Position numbers and translations under genes: made by a program
Part shown: positions 1 to 8,467 of the stretch, piece after piece
Layout: each line of letters opens with the position of its first letter
Position numbering within the stretch: position 1 is the stretch's first letter
Source: Gammaproteobacteria bacterium
GTDB taxonomy: Bacteria; Pseudomonadota; Gammaproteobacteria; GRL18
Assembly: GCA_027011205.1 (NCBI GenBank)
Contig: JALVAL010000149.1
Coordinates: 1-33,185, forward strand
Direction: 5' to 3'
Length of the DNA stretch: 33,185 nt
Notes under the pieces: model-generated
Told to the model about the DNA's origin: nothing
Seen by the model: only the letters and a program-made list of their open reading frames with translations
Databases searched by the model: none

Positions 1-200
1 CTATTGGTTTATATAAAAAAGAGAATATAAATTTTTTATTAATCTATGTTAGAGAAAGTGATCTTGACATACTTTACAATTGCTTAAGTAGTTGCTTAAG
101 TAGTTGTAAATAGTTTTATCTTTTAGTCTTTGAAAAGGGAAATATATAACCCTTAGGAAGACACAATCTTATTATCTTAATATATCTATCTGGAGGATGT

Positions 201-998
201 ATGCGTACATTTGTAGTATTGTTTTTATCTTTATTTATTTTATTTTCGGCCTCGGCCAATGCGGGCGAGAAAGTTGTCTTTGCCGGCAGCACAACCATTC
301 TGCCGTTCATGGAAAAAATGGCACCCTTGTTCAAAAAACAGGGGATGGATGTCGAGATTCAGGCCGGCGGCTCATCTGTGGGCTACAAGACAGCCTATAT
401 GGGCATGGCCGATATCGGCATGATGTCCCGCGAAATGAAGCCATCGGAAGCAAAAAATCTGAAAAAACTGGCCATTGCCAAGGACTGGCTGATTATGATC
501 GCTCACAAAGATGCCCCTTTCGATAATATTACTTCACAAGAGGTTGTCGATCTCTATACCGGCAAAACCAAAAAACTGCATGGTTTCAAGATCAATGCCA
601 TTGCCAAAGAAAATGGCAGAGGCACCAAAGAAGTGTTTGATCATTTCTTCCATTTGGGCAAAAAGCACAACCAGCCTATTGCTAAGGATTTAATTATTAT
701 CGGCGCCAATGGACAATCCATAGCGACCCTGGCGCATGACCCACATGGCCTGGCCTATTTGTCCTATTCTGCCGTGGAAGCCGCCATTAAGCAGGGTGAG
801 CCAATCAAGATGCTGAAACTGGATGGCGTTGATGGCACTGTTGAGAATGTTGATAATGGAACGTATAAGCTGCAGCGTACATTGAATCTGGTTTACAAGG
901 ACAAGAAAGCCGGTTTGATAAAACGCATACGTTCAGTGCTGGCAACTGACAAGGCCCGTGAGATATTTAGAAAAAACGGAGTTGAGCCGAATCTTTAA
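201..998 (+). CDS. PstS-like periplasmic phosphate/anion-binding protein (ABC transporter substrate-binding)
   Basis: 265-aa ORF with signal peptide (MRTFVVLFLSLFILFSASANA) and PBP-like motifs (VFAGSTTILPFMEKM, AGGSSVGYKTAYMGMADIGMMSRE, ENGRGTKEVFDHF); followed by permease and ATPase genes. Confidence 0.85.
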   Translation: MRTFVVLFLSLFILFSASANAGEKVVFAGSTTILPFMEKMAPLFKKQGMDVEIQAGGSSVGYKTAYMGMADIGMMSREMKPSEAKNLKKLAIAKDWLIMIAHKDAPFDNITSQEVVDLYTGKTKKLHGFKINAIAKENGRGTKEVFDHFFHLGKKHNQPIAKDLIIIGANGQSIATLAHDPHGLAYLSYSAVEAAIKQGEPIKMLKLDGVDGTVENVDNGTYKLQRTLNLVYKDKKAGLIKRIRSVLATDKAREIFRKNGVEPNL

Positions 999-1049
999 TT
1001 AAATATCAGCGCAGCTCAGATGATCCGCAGCTTTGTGTTCTTTAATTGG

Positions 1050-1088
1050 AAAGCGCTTAATCAGGGTCTGTCTCTGGTTAAGCGCTTT
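1050..1088 (+). promoter_or_regulatory. Intergenic stem-loop between the binding-protein and permease genes
   Basis: Perfect 11-bp inverted repeat AAAGCGCTTAA (1050-1060) / TTAAGCGCTTT (1078-1088), extendable inward by T.G and CAG/CTG pairs. Confidence 0.75.
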
Positions 1089-1144
1089 GCCGAACAAAGA
1101 GCGATTTGATTTATCACTTTATATTTTTTGATATAAGACCAGTC

Positions 1145-2107
1145 ATGAATAACATCACACAGGTAAAAGCTAGAACCCAGACCTGGCGCTATTTCCGTGA
1201 AGATAAACCGACAGGAGGACTGACTGGTGGTGTTGCCAGTACTTCCAGCACCAGGACTTCATTCGGGATTTTTTTAAAAGCTTTAACAGAGAATTTATTT
1301 GGCATGAAGTTTATCGTTTTATTGCTGATGTTGATTTTGGTATTCCTGCTGGCGTACCCACTTGTCAACTCATGGAATTTCTTTGAGGACATTCCAATAT
1401 CCAACTGGCTGTCTTTTGACTGGGATCCAGATGGTGATAGCTTCGGCATGGGTGTTCAACTGACCGGCAGTTTACTGCTGGTGCTGGCAACCCTGCCCCT
1501 GGCAATACTGATGGGCTGGGTCATTAGTCTGCAACTGGTTGATAACCGAAAAAACTGGCTGAATCCAGCCATCGTCGGAATTCTTGAAGTGTGGATATCG
1601 CTGCCTTCAGTCATTATTGGCATCTGGGCGATCATCGAGATCATCCCTGCGGTACGTAATATCTTTGGCGGGACAGGATACTCCTTGCTGGCCGCTTCAA
1701 TCGGCATGACCATTTTTATCATGCCCACCTGCACTCTGTTATTCTATCGCAGTTATCTGACCCACCTGGATCAATACCAGGGACTTGAAAACAGTTTTCA
1801 AATGTCCGTTCTGAGCCGCTCCGAATTGTTTATCAAGAGTCAGCCTACGGCCGTTATTGGAACGATCAATTATATCTTTTGCCGCATTTTTGGTGAAACC
1901 ATGGTGGTACTGATGGTTTCCGGAAACAGCTTGCAGGTTCCTCACAATTTGCTGGAGGGTTTTCGTACTTTAACGGCAACCATTGCCATGGAAATGGCCT
2001 ATGCCGCCGATATGCATGCAACAGCCCTGTTCGCCATGGCCACTGTCGCCATCGTGTTTATCCTGGTCGTATTACTGGTGCAGTACAAGAGGTTGATCAA
2101 TGTTTAA
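1145..2107 (+). CDS. PstC-like ABC transporter permease
   Basis: Multi-TM protein with permease-type loop (LPSVIIGIWAIIEIIP...); start set at internal ATG 1145 (MNNITQVKAR) rather than 1106; overlaps next ORF by 8 bp. Confidence 0.8.
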   Translation: MNNITQVKARTQTWRYFREDKPTGGLTGGVASTSSTRTSFGIFLKALTENLFGMKFIVLLLMLILVFLLAYPLVNSWNFFEDIPISNWLSFDWDPDGDSFGMGVQLTGSLLLVLATLPLAILMGWVISLQLVDNRKNWLNPAIVGILEVWISLPSVIIGIWAIIEIIPAVRNIFGGTGYSLLAASIGMTIFIMPTCTLLFYRSYLTHLDQYQGLENSFQMSVLSRSELFIKSQPTAVIGTINYIFCRIFGETMVVLMVSGNSLQVPHNLLEGFRTLTATIAMEMAYAADMHATALFAMATVAIVFILVVLLVQYKRLINV

Positions 2108-2861
2108 AATAATCAGGAAACGCTGGATTTTATGGTTATACATGCTAATGACTGCGAGCATTATCGCTATATTCATCAAGCCCTTGCACTTTGAATATAC
2201 CACCGCGGGTATTATTGTCGGTACCATTATTACCACGGTCGGCGCAGTGCTGATCTCGGCGCTGCCCGCCTATCTGATTGCCGGTGTTATGGCCGGCATC
2301 ATCCGTCTGCCGAAATGGCTGCAATCACTGACATCGGTGCTGGTTTACATACTGGCCGGCATGCCATCAATTATCCTTGGCGTGATTGGCTTTCTGCTCT
2401 TTTGCAACACTCTGGGCTTTGGCTGGTCCATGCTGTCCGCCATGCTGACCCTGGTCATGCTGCTCTACCCAACCCTGGTTACCGCTTTTTCCCAACTACT
2501 GCGGCCTTTTAACCAGCGTTACGGTATGGCGGCCAAATCCTTTAATATCGGCCCACTTGAATTTCTGTTTCGCCTGTCGCCGGCCTATCAGAAAGGTAAA
2601 ATCCTTGAAGCCCTGATTCTCGGCTGGGCCACCTCGCTGGGGGATACTGCTGCTGTCATGCTGACCTGTGGCGCACTGACAGGCTTTCCTACATCCATCA
2701 TGGATTCGATCAGGTTGCTGAATTATCACATTTTTATGCTGGCTATGGATATACCTGGTGGTATGCCGGAAGCCCGAAGCCTGTCACTTCTGTTAATTAT
2801 CTTTTTACTGTTTCTGTTTATTACACCCCGTTTAATACATCACTACCTATCAGAGGATTAA
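2100..2861 (+). CDS. PstA-like ABC transporter permease
   Basis: Multi-TM ORF overlapping the upstream permease; GMPSIILGVIGFLLF and EALILGWATSLGDTAAVMLT permease signature. Confidence 0.8.
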   Translation: MFKIIRKRWILWLYMLMTASIIAIFIKPLHFEYTTAGIIVGTIITTVGAVLISALPAYLIAGVMAGIIRLPKWLQSLTSVLVYILAGMPSIILGVIGFLLFCNTLGFGWSMLSAMLTLVMLLYPTLVTAFSQLLRPFNQRYGMAAKSFNIGPLEFLFRLSPAYQKGKILEALILGWATSLGDTAAVMLTCGALTGFPTSIMDSIRLLNYHIFMLAMDIPGGMPEARSLSLLLIIFLLFLFITPRLIHHYLSED

Positions 2862-2865
2862 TATA

Positions 2866-3696
2866 ATGACTGCACTATCGCTTTCTACAAATGATCAGGT
2901 CGCTAATAATGCTCATGTTCAATTATTGTTTAATGAGCCTGAATGTTGCGGCATGAGGATCAAAGATCTGAGTATCTTTGCCAAGAAAAAAACCATCCTG
3001 ACTGTTAATGAATTACGTTTTCCTAAAAAGGGTGTTGTTGCCATTATGGGGCCTTCAGGCTCAGGTAAAAGCACCTTTCTAAAAGCTCTGTCGGAGCTTA
3101 TGGATGAAAATCTGGCACATAAAGGCCATATTGATATTACCTGCTTTGATGCTAACGACGAGTGCGAGAGCATATGCTCTCATTTTGCCATGGTATGGCA
3201 AAAACCAACCGTATTTCCCTGCTCTATTTATGACAACCTGAAGGTTCCACTGCGCAAACGTAAAGTTGCCCGTAAAGAGTGGCTTGATCTGATGAAGAAG
3301 GCATTGTCGGATGTTGGACTTCTGGGAGAGCTGAATGAAGATTGGGCGAAACAGCGAGCACAGCGCCTGTCAGGCGGACAACAGCAGCGCCTGTCTATTG
3401 CCATGGGACTATTAAAAGATTCCAATATCTTTCTGTTTGACGAGCCTACATCTGCGCTGGATCCTATCTCCACTGAAATAATAGAAAAAATAATAAAGGA
3501 CCTGGGACGTACCAAGCTGGTATTATTGGTCACTCATAGCCTGGGTCAGGCCAGACGCGTCAGTGATTACAGTGCGATGTTCCATAATCATGAGGACAAG
3601 GGTGCTCTGTGCGAATTTTCTGCTTCGGAAGATTTTTTCAAAAGCCCGGCCAGTCCCCAGAGCCGTGAATTTATTATGATGGAAACAGGTGTTTAA
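2866..3696 (+). CDS. PstB-like ABC transporter ATP-binding protein
   Basis: Walker A GPSGSGKS, signature LSGGQQQR, Walker B IFLFDEPTSALDP. Confidence 0.88.
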   Translation: MTALSLSTNDQVANNAHVQLLFNEPECCGMRIKDLSIFAKKKTILTVNELRFPKKGVVAIMGPSGSGKSTFLKALSELMDENLAHKGHIDITCFDANDECESICSHFAMVWQKPTVFPCSIYDNLKVPLRKRKVARKEWLDLMKKALSDVGLLGELNEDWAKQRAQRLSGGQQQRLSIAMGLLKDSNIFLFDEPTSALDPISTEIIEKIIKDLGRTKLVLLVTHSLGQARRVSDYSAMFHNHEDKGALCEFSASEDFFKSPASPQSREFIMMETGV

Positions 3697-3722
3697 GTGA
3701 GAAAGAGCAGTGAGGAATAATA

Positions 3723-5213
3723 ATGAGTCTTGATAAGCGACCCAAAGCGGTATTGATGATCCTTGATGGCATGGGGCTTAACGAAGACCCAAAAAGTAGT
3801 GCCACTACTGCTAAACAAATGCCTTATGTGCATTCACTCATGCAGCAATATGGTTATGCACGCCTCCATGCGTCAGGAACACCAGTGGGACTGGATGAAG
3901 GCAAAGCGGGTAATTCAGAAGTCGGTCATCTTACTATTGGTGCAGGTAAAGTGCTTTTAAGTACCCTGGCCCGGGTACGCGAGGGTTATCATAGTGGCGA
4001 CTGGGAACAGAGTTCAGCATGGAATAATAGTGACTTCTCCAAACCCCTGCATGTGGCTGGAATACTCTCTGATGCCGGTGTTCATGCTCATTGGGAAACC
4101 CTGATGATGGCAGCTGACCTGGGCATTAAAAAAGGTTTTCCCGCAGTTTATATTCATGCCTTTCTGGATGGCACGGATAGTCAGGCAGGGACTGCGCCCA
4201 GAATGCTGGCAGAGCTGCAACAGGCGATTAAGGATAATGGCAGTGACAAGATTATACTCGCATCGGTGATGGGACGTAAGTGGTCTGCCGACCGGGCTGA
4301 AAACTGGGATTTAACAGAGTATTGCCGTGATGCGCTAATGGGTCGCATAGAAGGTAAGGCTTTTAGCCTGGAAGACCTGGAACAACACCTGGCAAACTCC
4401 CCTTCTGAAGCTGATTTCCCCTATGCTTTTCTGCCTGGTGGTATGCCAGTCGCTGCAGGTGAGACGTTAATCCTGACTAATCATCGTGCCGACCGTATTT
4501 CGCAACTGGCCAAAGTTATGAATGATGAATGTCATGTAATTGCAATGGTTGAGTTAAAACATGAAGCAACGCCCATAGAGGATGTTTTTTTCCCTACTTT
4601 ACCCCTTAATGGTGGTTTGATTGATGTGTTGAATGAACAGGGATTTCGCACAACTCGATTGTCAGAGCAGTGCAAGTTTCCCCATGTGACTTATTTTATC
4701 AATGGCATGCAGGCTGATGAGTCGGCTAAAGGGGTTGAAGTTGCGACGATTCCCGATGCGGAAATTCTGGGTAATCCGCTGATGTCGATTAAGCTGCTGG
4801 AAACAGAAATGCAGAAAATTATGCAAGATGAGACCGCCGGGCAGGTATTAATTGTCAATGTACCTAATCTGGATCAGGTCGGTCATCAGGGCAGTCTTGA
4901 TGCAGCCAGTAAAGCAGGCGTTGCGGTTGATGCTCTGGTCAGAAAGGTGGTTGCATGGGCTAAAGAACATGGCTGGCAATTATTAATTACCGCAGATCAT
5001 GGCAATGCTGATGTGATGGTTGATCCCCAGGGGCGTCCAATGGGTTCTCATTCCAGTAATAATGTGCCTATGCTGGCTATTCCCTTTGATGGCAAAACCG
5101 TACAGTGGAAAAAGGAAACAGGTGTCTTAACGAATGTTGCTGCAAGCTTCCTGACATTGTTAGGAACAGACTATCCAGATACTATGAGTGAGAGCTTGAT
5201 AACACTTAATTAG
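3723..5213 (+). CDS. gpmI: 2,3-bisphosphoglycerate-independent phosphoglycerate mutase
   Basis: 496 aa; MILDGMGL, GKAGNSEVGHLTIGAGKV (catalytic Ser region), TADHGNADVM metal site. Confidence 0.93.
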   Translation: MSLDKRPKAVLMILDGMGLNEDPKSSATTAKQMPYVHSLMQQYGYARLHASGTPVGLDEGKAGNSEVGHLTIGAGKVLLSTLARVREGYHSGDWEQSSAWNNSDFSKPLHVAGILSDAGVHAHWETLMMAADLGIKKGFPAVYIHAFLDGTDSQAGTAPRMLAELQQAIKDNGSDKIILASVMGRKWSADRAENWDLTEYCRDALMGRIEGKAFSLEDLEQHLANSPSEADFPYAFLPGGMPVAAGETLILTNHRADRISQLAKVMNDECHVIAMVELKHEATPIEDVFFPTLPLNGGLIDVLNEQGFRTTRLSEQCKFPHVTYFINGMQADESAKGVEVATIPDAEILGNPLMSIKLLETEMQKIMQDETAGQVLIVNVPNLDQVGHQGSLDAASKAGVAVDALVRKVVAWAKEHGWQLLITADHGNADVMVDPQGRPMGSHSSNNVPMLAIPFDGKTVQWKKETGVLTNVAASFLTLLGTDYPDTMSESLITLN

Positions 5214-5484
5214 GGGGTGTTGATTTTTCATCTATTATCTGATTTTGCATCTCCCCTTTTTCGCCTCAGGGCGCCTGCTTTTGGTGAAGGGGGGACTGAG
5301 GGAGTTTAAGCCTTCGATTTGCAAACCTCGTTTATATAGATTCCCCCCCTTATATAGTTTGATAAGCAATAGCGCCATCCGACAAATATTTCATTTTTTC
5401 ACTTATAATACTGGAAGGCGTTCCTTATCCAGCCTACACTTATTTATTCTTAATTTTATAACTTTATTATAGCAAGGAAACTTT

Positions 5485-6003
5485 ATGACAGTAGAACATC
5501 CAACCTGGTCAATGCCCATAGGAGACAAGGGTGCGGAAATCATTATGATGCCCTGCCCAGGAACCAAAGAAGTCGATCTTGTCAGCACGATTAGCCAGTT
5601 AAAGGAACAAGGCGTGACCGCTATTCTCAGTATGATGGTTGATGAAGAAATGAAAAACCTGCATGCCGAGGATCTGCCAGAGCTGTGTAAGCAGAACAAT
5701 ATCCAGTGGTTTAATATGGCAACAGATGATCATAAGGTTCCTGACGAGGAATCTCTGTCAAAATGGGATCAGTACAAAGATAATCTGCTGGAAGTAATTA
5801 ACCAGGGTGGTAAAGTCGCGGTTCACTGCAAGGGCGGGACTGGCAGAACCGGTGTCGGTGTAGCTATGCTGCTGTTGGAATTAGGCAGGAAAGGCGATCA
5901 GGCGATAGCCGATGTTCAAGCATTAAAGCCGGGTGCGTTTAAGCATGAATTGACGGCTGACTTTATTAAAAAACGGGCGGAAACTATAAAACCTAAATCC
6001 TGA
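5485..6003 (+). CDS. Cysteine-based protein phosphatase (dual-specificity/PTP superfamily)
   Basis: CX5R P-loop HCKGGTGRTG; AAGGAAAC-type RBS before ATG. Confidence 0.85.
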   Translation: MTVEHPTWSMPIGDKGAEIIMMPCPGTKEVDLVSTISQLKEQGVTAILSMMVDEEMKNLHAEDLPELCKQNNIQWFNMATDDHKVPDEESLSKWDQYKDNLLEVINQGGKVAVHCKGGTGRTGVGVAMLLLELGRKGDQAIADVQALKPGAFKHELTADFIKKRAETIKPKS

Positions 6004-6008
6004 GCTTT

Positions 6009-6650
6009 ATGTCTAATCATTCAGAACAACCAGGCAATATTCCAACAGAAACACTCATTGACTTCATTCGTCATGGTGAGCCTGAAGGCGGCCGAATGTA
6101 TCGTGGTAATCAGGTGGATCATCCGCTGTCAAAAACAGGCTGGCAACAGATGCATGAAGCGATTAGCAAGCTGTATCTGAAAGAAGAAGCTGATATAGAA
6201 TTCAAATGGGATCTGGTTGTCAGCTCGCCCATGCTGCGCTGTCATGCTTTTGCTGAGGTGATATCTAAACAGTTAGCCATTCCACTGGTTACTAAGGAGT
6301 TATTAACAGAAATTTCCTTTGGTGACTGGGAAGGGAAAACAGTTGATGAGATTAAAGCGTCTGATCCAGTTCTGTTTCGTGATTTTCACCGTGACCCGGT
6401 TAAAAACAGACCACCCGGAGCAGAATCTCTGGAAGCATTTAGTCAACGTATTAGCAGAGGATTATCTGCTTTGCTAAAAGAACATTCAGGCCAGAGAATA
6501 TTGCTGGTGACTCATGCTGGAATTATGCGAACCATCTTAATCGATGTTTTATCAGCGCCATTAAAAAGTCGCCAATTGATCCGCTTCCCCTATGCAGGCA
6601 TGTTGCGTCTCTATGCCACACAGGAGCAGATGCGGATTGAATTCCTTTAA
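6009..6650 (+). CDS. Histidine phosphatase family protein (phosphoglycerate mutase/alpha-ribazole phosphatase-like)
   Basis: RHG motif FIRHGEPEGG, VVSSPMLRCHAFAEVI, FGDWEGKTVDEI, VTHAGIMR. Confidence 0.88.
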   Translation: MSNHSEQPGNIPTETLIDFIRHGEPEGGRMYRGNQVDHPLSKTGWQQMHEAISKLYLKEEADIEFKWDLVVSSPMLRCHAFAEVISKQLAIPLVTKELLTEISFGDWEGKTVDEIKASDPVLFRDFHRDPVKNRPPGAESLEAFSQRISRGLSALLKEHSGQRILLVTHAGIMRTILIDVLSAPLKSRQLIRFPYAGMLRLYATQEQMRIEFL

Positions 6651-6667
6651 GCAATACCTGAGGAAAT

Positions 6668-6729
6668 CAGTAAAATCGCGAAAGACAGGAAATAGCTTCA
6701 TGGATAACCTGTATTTTGCGATTTTACTG
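6668..6729 (+). terminator. Large hairpin downstream of the histidine phosphatase gene (possible terminator or structured 3' element)
   Basis: Perfect 12-bp inverted repeat CAGTAAAATCGC / GCGATTTTACTG; stem continues inward with GAAA/TTTT and ACAGG/CCTGT; followed by CAGTTTTAGTTT; 17 bp after stop codon. Confidence 0.6.
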
Positions 6730-6768
6730 CAGTTTTAGTTTAATATAATTTAACAAAGAGATACTAGC

Positions 6769-7245
6769 ATGAGCCGGTTTGATTTATTAGTAGTACGAAA
6801 AAAAATGCTTTATAAAACCCTAATTTCGGTTCTTATATTTTTGACGCTGAGCATACCTGTTATAACTAATGCTGACCGTCAGTCGGCAGAATTACCCAGC
6901 TTTGTTTCAAGGCAATTGATGTCTAATATGCGTGATCATCTGGAGACGCTGGAAGAAATTACTCTTCTTCTGGCAGAATCTAAATATGCTCAGGCTGCCG
7001 ATACGGCCGAAAATAATCTCGGTATGTCATCCGCGGAGCTCCATTACAAAAAATTCGTGGGCAAATATATGCCAAAGGGAATGCGTAATATTGGCACGCA
7101 GATGCACAAGGCGGCATCAGACTTTGCCTTATCTGCCAGAGAAGCTGAAAAAGATGGTGGCTTAAACAGAAACAGAGTGCTCACAGCTTTATCTCAGGTT
7201 ATGAAACAATGTGTAGCTTGTCATGATTTTTATCGAGCTAAGTGA
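6769..7245 (+). CDS. Small exported c-type cytochrome (cytochrome c'/c556-like)
   Basis: Hydrophobic leader (MLYKTLISVLIFLTLSIPVITNA, alternative start ~6805) and single C-terminal heme motif CVACH. Confidence 0.7.
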   Translation: MSRFDLLVVRKKMLYKTLISVLIFLTLSIPVITNADRQSAELPSFVSRQLMSNMRDHLETLEEITLLLAESKYAQAADTAENNLGMSSAELHYKKFVGKYMPKGMRNIGTQMHKAASDFALSAREAEKDGGLNRNRVLTALSQVMKQCVACHDFYRAK

Positions 7246-7262
7246 ATGGAGTGGTAAACTTA

Positions 7263-7391
7263 TCAGACCACGGCAAATAACGATGCAGACAAAATCAGTA
7301 ACGGAAATCCGGGTATGATCGGCATGATAATGAAGAGTACGCCAAGAGCAAATGTCGCCCAGGCTAAAACACGATAAATTGTTTTTTTCAT
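7263..7391 (-). CDS. Small (42 aa) hydrophobic membrane protein
   Basis: Manual translation MKKTIYRVLAWATFALGVLFIIMPIIPGFPLLILSASLFAVV*; below ORF-track cutoff; GxxxxxxPxxPGxP pattern resembling small DUF454/PGPGW-type membrane proteins. Confidence 0.5.
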   Translation of the reverse strand: MKKTIYRVLAWATFALGVLFIIMPIIPGFPLLILSASLFAVV

Positions 7392-7535
7392 ATCAATTTC
7401 CCCTGTATATTTTTAAATTATAGTACATCGCTGAAAAAATAGCTGTAACTCATAGCTTATCAGGCAGCTCTAAGGGGTAGCCATTTGACGAATAATACAG
7501 CAACATACTGAATAATATGATATATTGGAGAGAGT

Positions 7536-8174
7536 ATGAAAATTATCACCTTACTTGCACAAAAAGGCGGAACAGGGAAAACAACTCTGTCTATTCATCT
7601 GGCTGTGCTGGCTGCTGCCAAAAACCTGAAGGTGGTTATTGCTGATATTGACCCACAGCAGAGTACCACTTTCTGGAACGAGAGAAGGGAGGACAGTGTT
7701 CCTGCTGTTATGCCCATGGCGGCCAGCACCTTGAAACAAAATATTAGCAAGCTGGCCAGTCAGGGTGTTAATCTTCTGGTTATTGATACCGCACCCCACT
7801 CCCACGAGGATGCTATTATTGCAGCCCGGCTGGCAGACTTTATTCTGATCCCTACCCGTCCAGCCATTCTTGATCTGCAGGCCATTGGATCGTCCGTTAA
7901 AATTGTTAAAAGTATTGATGGGAAGGCAGCGATTGTGTTGAACGGCTGCCCCTTTCCCGGCAAGAACGGTGAGAGAGCTATTGTTAGCGAAGCACGGGAA
8001 GCTCTGTCGGGTTATGGTATACCTGTAGCTCCTGTGGCTATATCTAATCGGGTGGCACTGAGTCACTCCCTCATTGATGGGAAGGCGGTAACAGAGTTTG
8101 ACAGTAAAAGTAAGGCGGCCGATGAGATACGTGAATTAATGAGCTGGATCAACCGGGAGGCATACCTGTGGTGA
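7536..8174 (+). CDS. ParA/MinD-family ATPase (orphan ParA)
   Basis: Deviant Walker A AQKGGTGKTT, ADIDPQQSTTFWNERR, LLVIDTAPHSHEDA. Confidence 0.88.
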   Translation: MKIITLLAQKGGTGKTTLSIHLAVLAAAKNLKVVIADIDPQQSTTFWNERREDSVPAVMPMAASTLKQNISKLASQGVNLLVIDTAPHSHEDAIIAARLADFILIPTRPAILDLQAIGSSVKIVKSIDGKAAIVLNGCPFPGKNGERAIVSEAREALSGYGIPVAPVAISNRVALSHSLIDGKAVTEFDSKSKAADEIRELMSWINREAYLW

Positions 8175-8344
8175 AGAGAGCAAAACTGACCCTTGAACAT
8201 ACCGAAGTAGAGGAAAATATTTCTGAATCGGTAGTGACCGAACAATCTGCTGCCTTGGCCAGCCGAGGCAACTTGGGCAAAATATTGCTGATGGCCGGAC
8301 TAACGATTGCTTCTCTGATCATCTTCAGGCAGAAAATTTTTTAA
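8168..8344 (+). CDS. 58-aa single-TM mini-protein translationally coupled to ParA
   Basis: GTG start overlapping parA stop; manual translation VVKRAKLTLEHTEVEENISESVVTEQSAALASRGNLGKILLMAGLTIASLIIFRQKIF*; C-terminal TM helix; below ORF-track cutoff. Confidence 0.55.
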   Translation: MVKRAKLTLEHTEVEENISESVVTEQSAALASRGNLGKILLMAGLTIASLIIFRQKIF

Positions 8345-8467
8345 GCTCTAAAAATTTGAGGTATCTATTCGTTGCGCTAGTCGCTTGCTCAGATAACAAC
8401 TATAACGAATGGCCTGCCCCAGCCCTTTGGGTTATACTATTTATACGTATATTTAAGTGGTAAGTCG

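Noticed and set aside
197-526. 109-aa ORF overlapping pstS-like gene in another frame
   Set aside because: No domain signal; the overlapping frame at 201-998 has a signal peptide and binding-protein motifs
7551-8066. 171-aa minus-strand ORF antisense to parA
   Set aside because: The sense strand carries unambiguous ParA motifs; the antisense product is low-complexity in character with no recognisable domain
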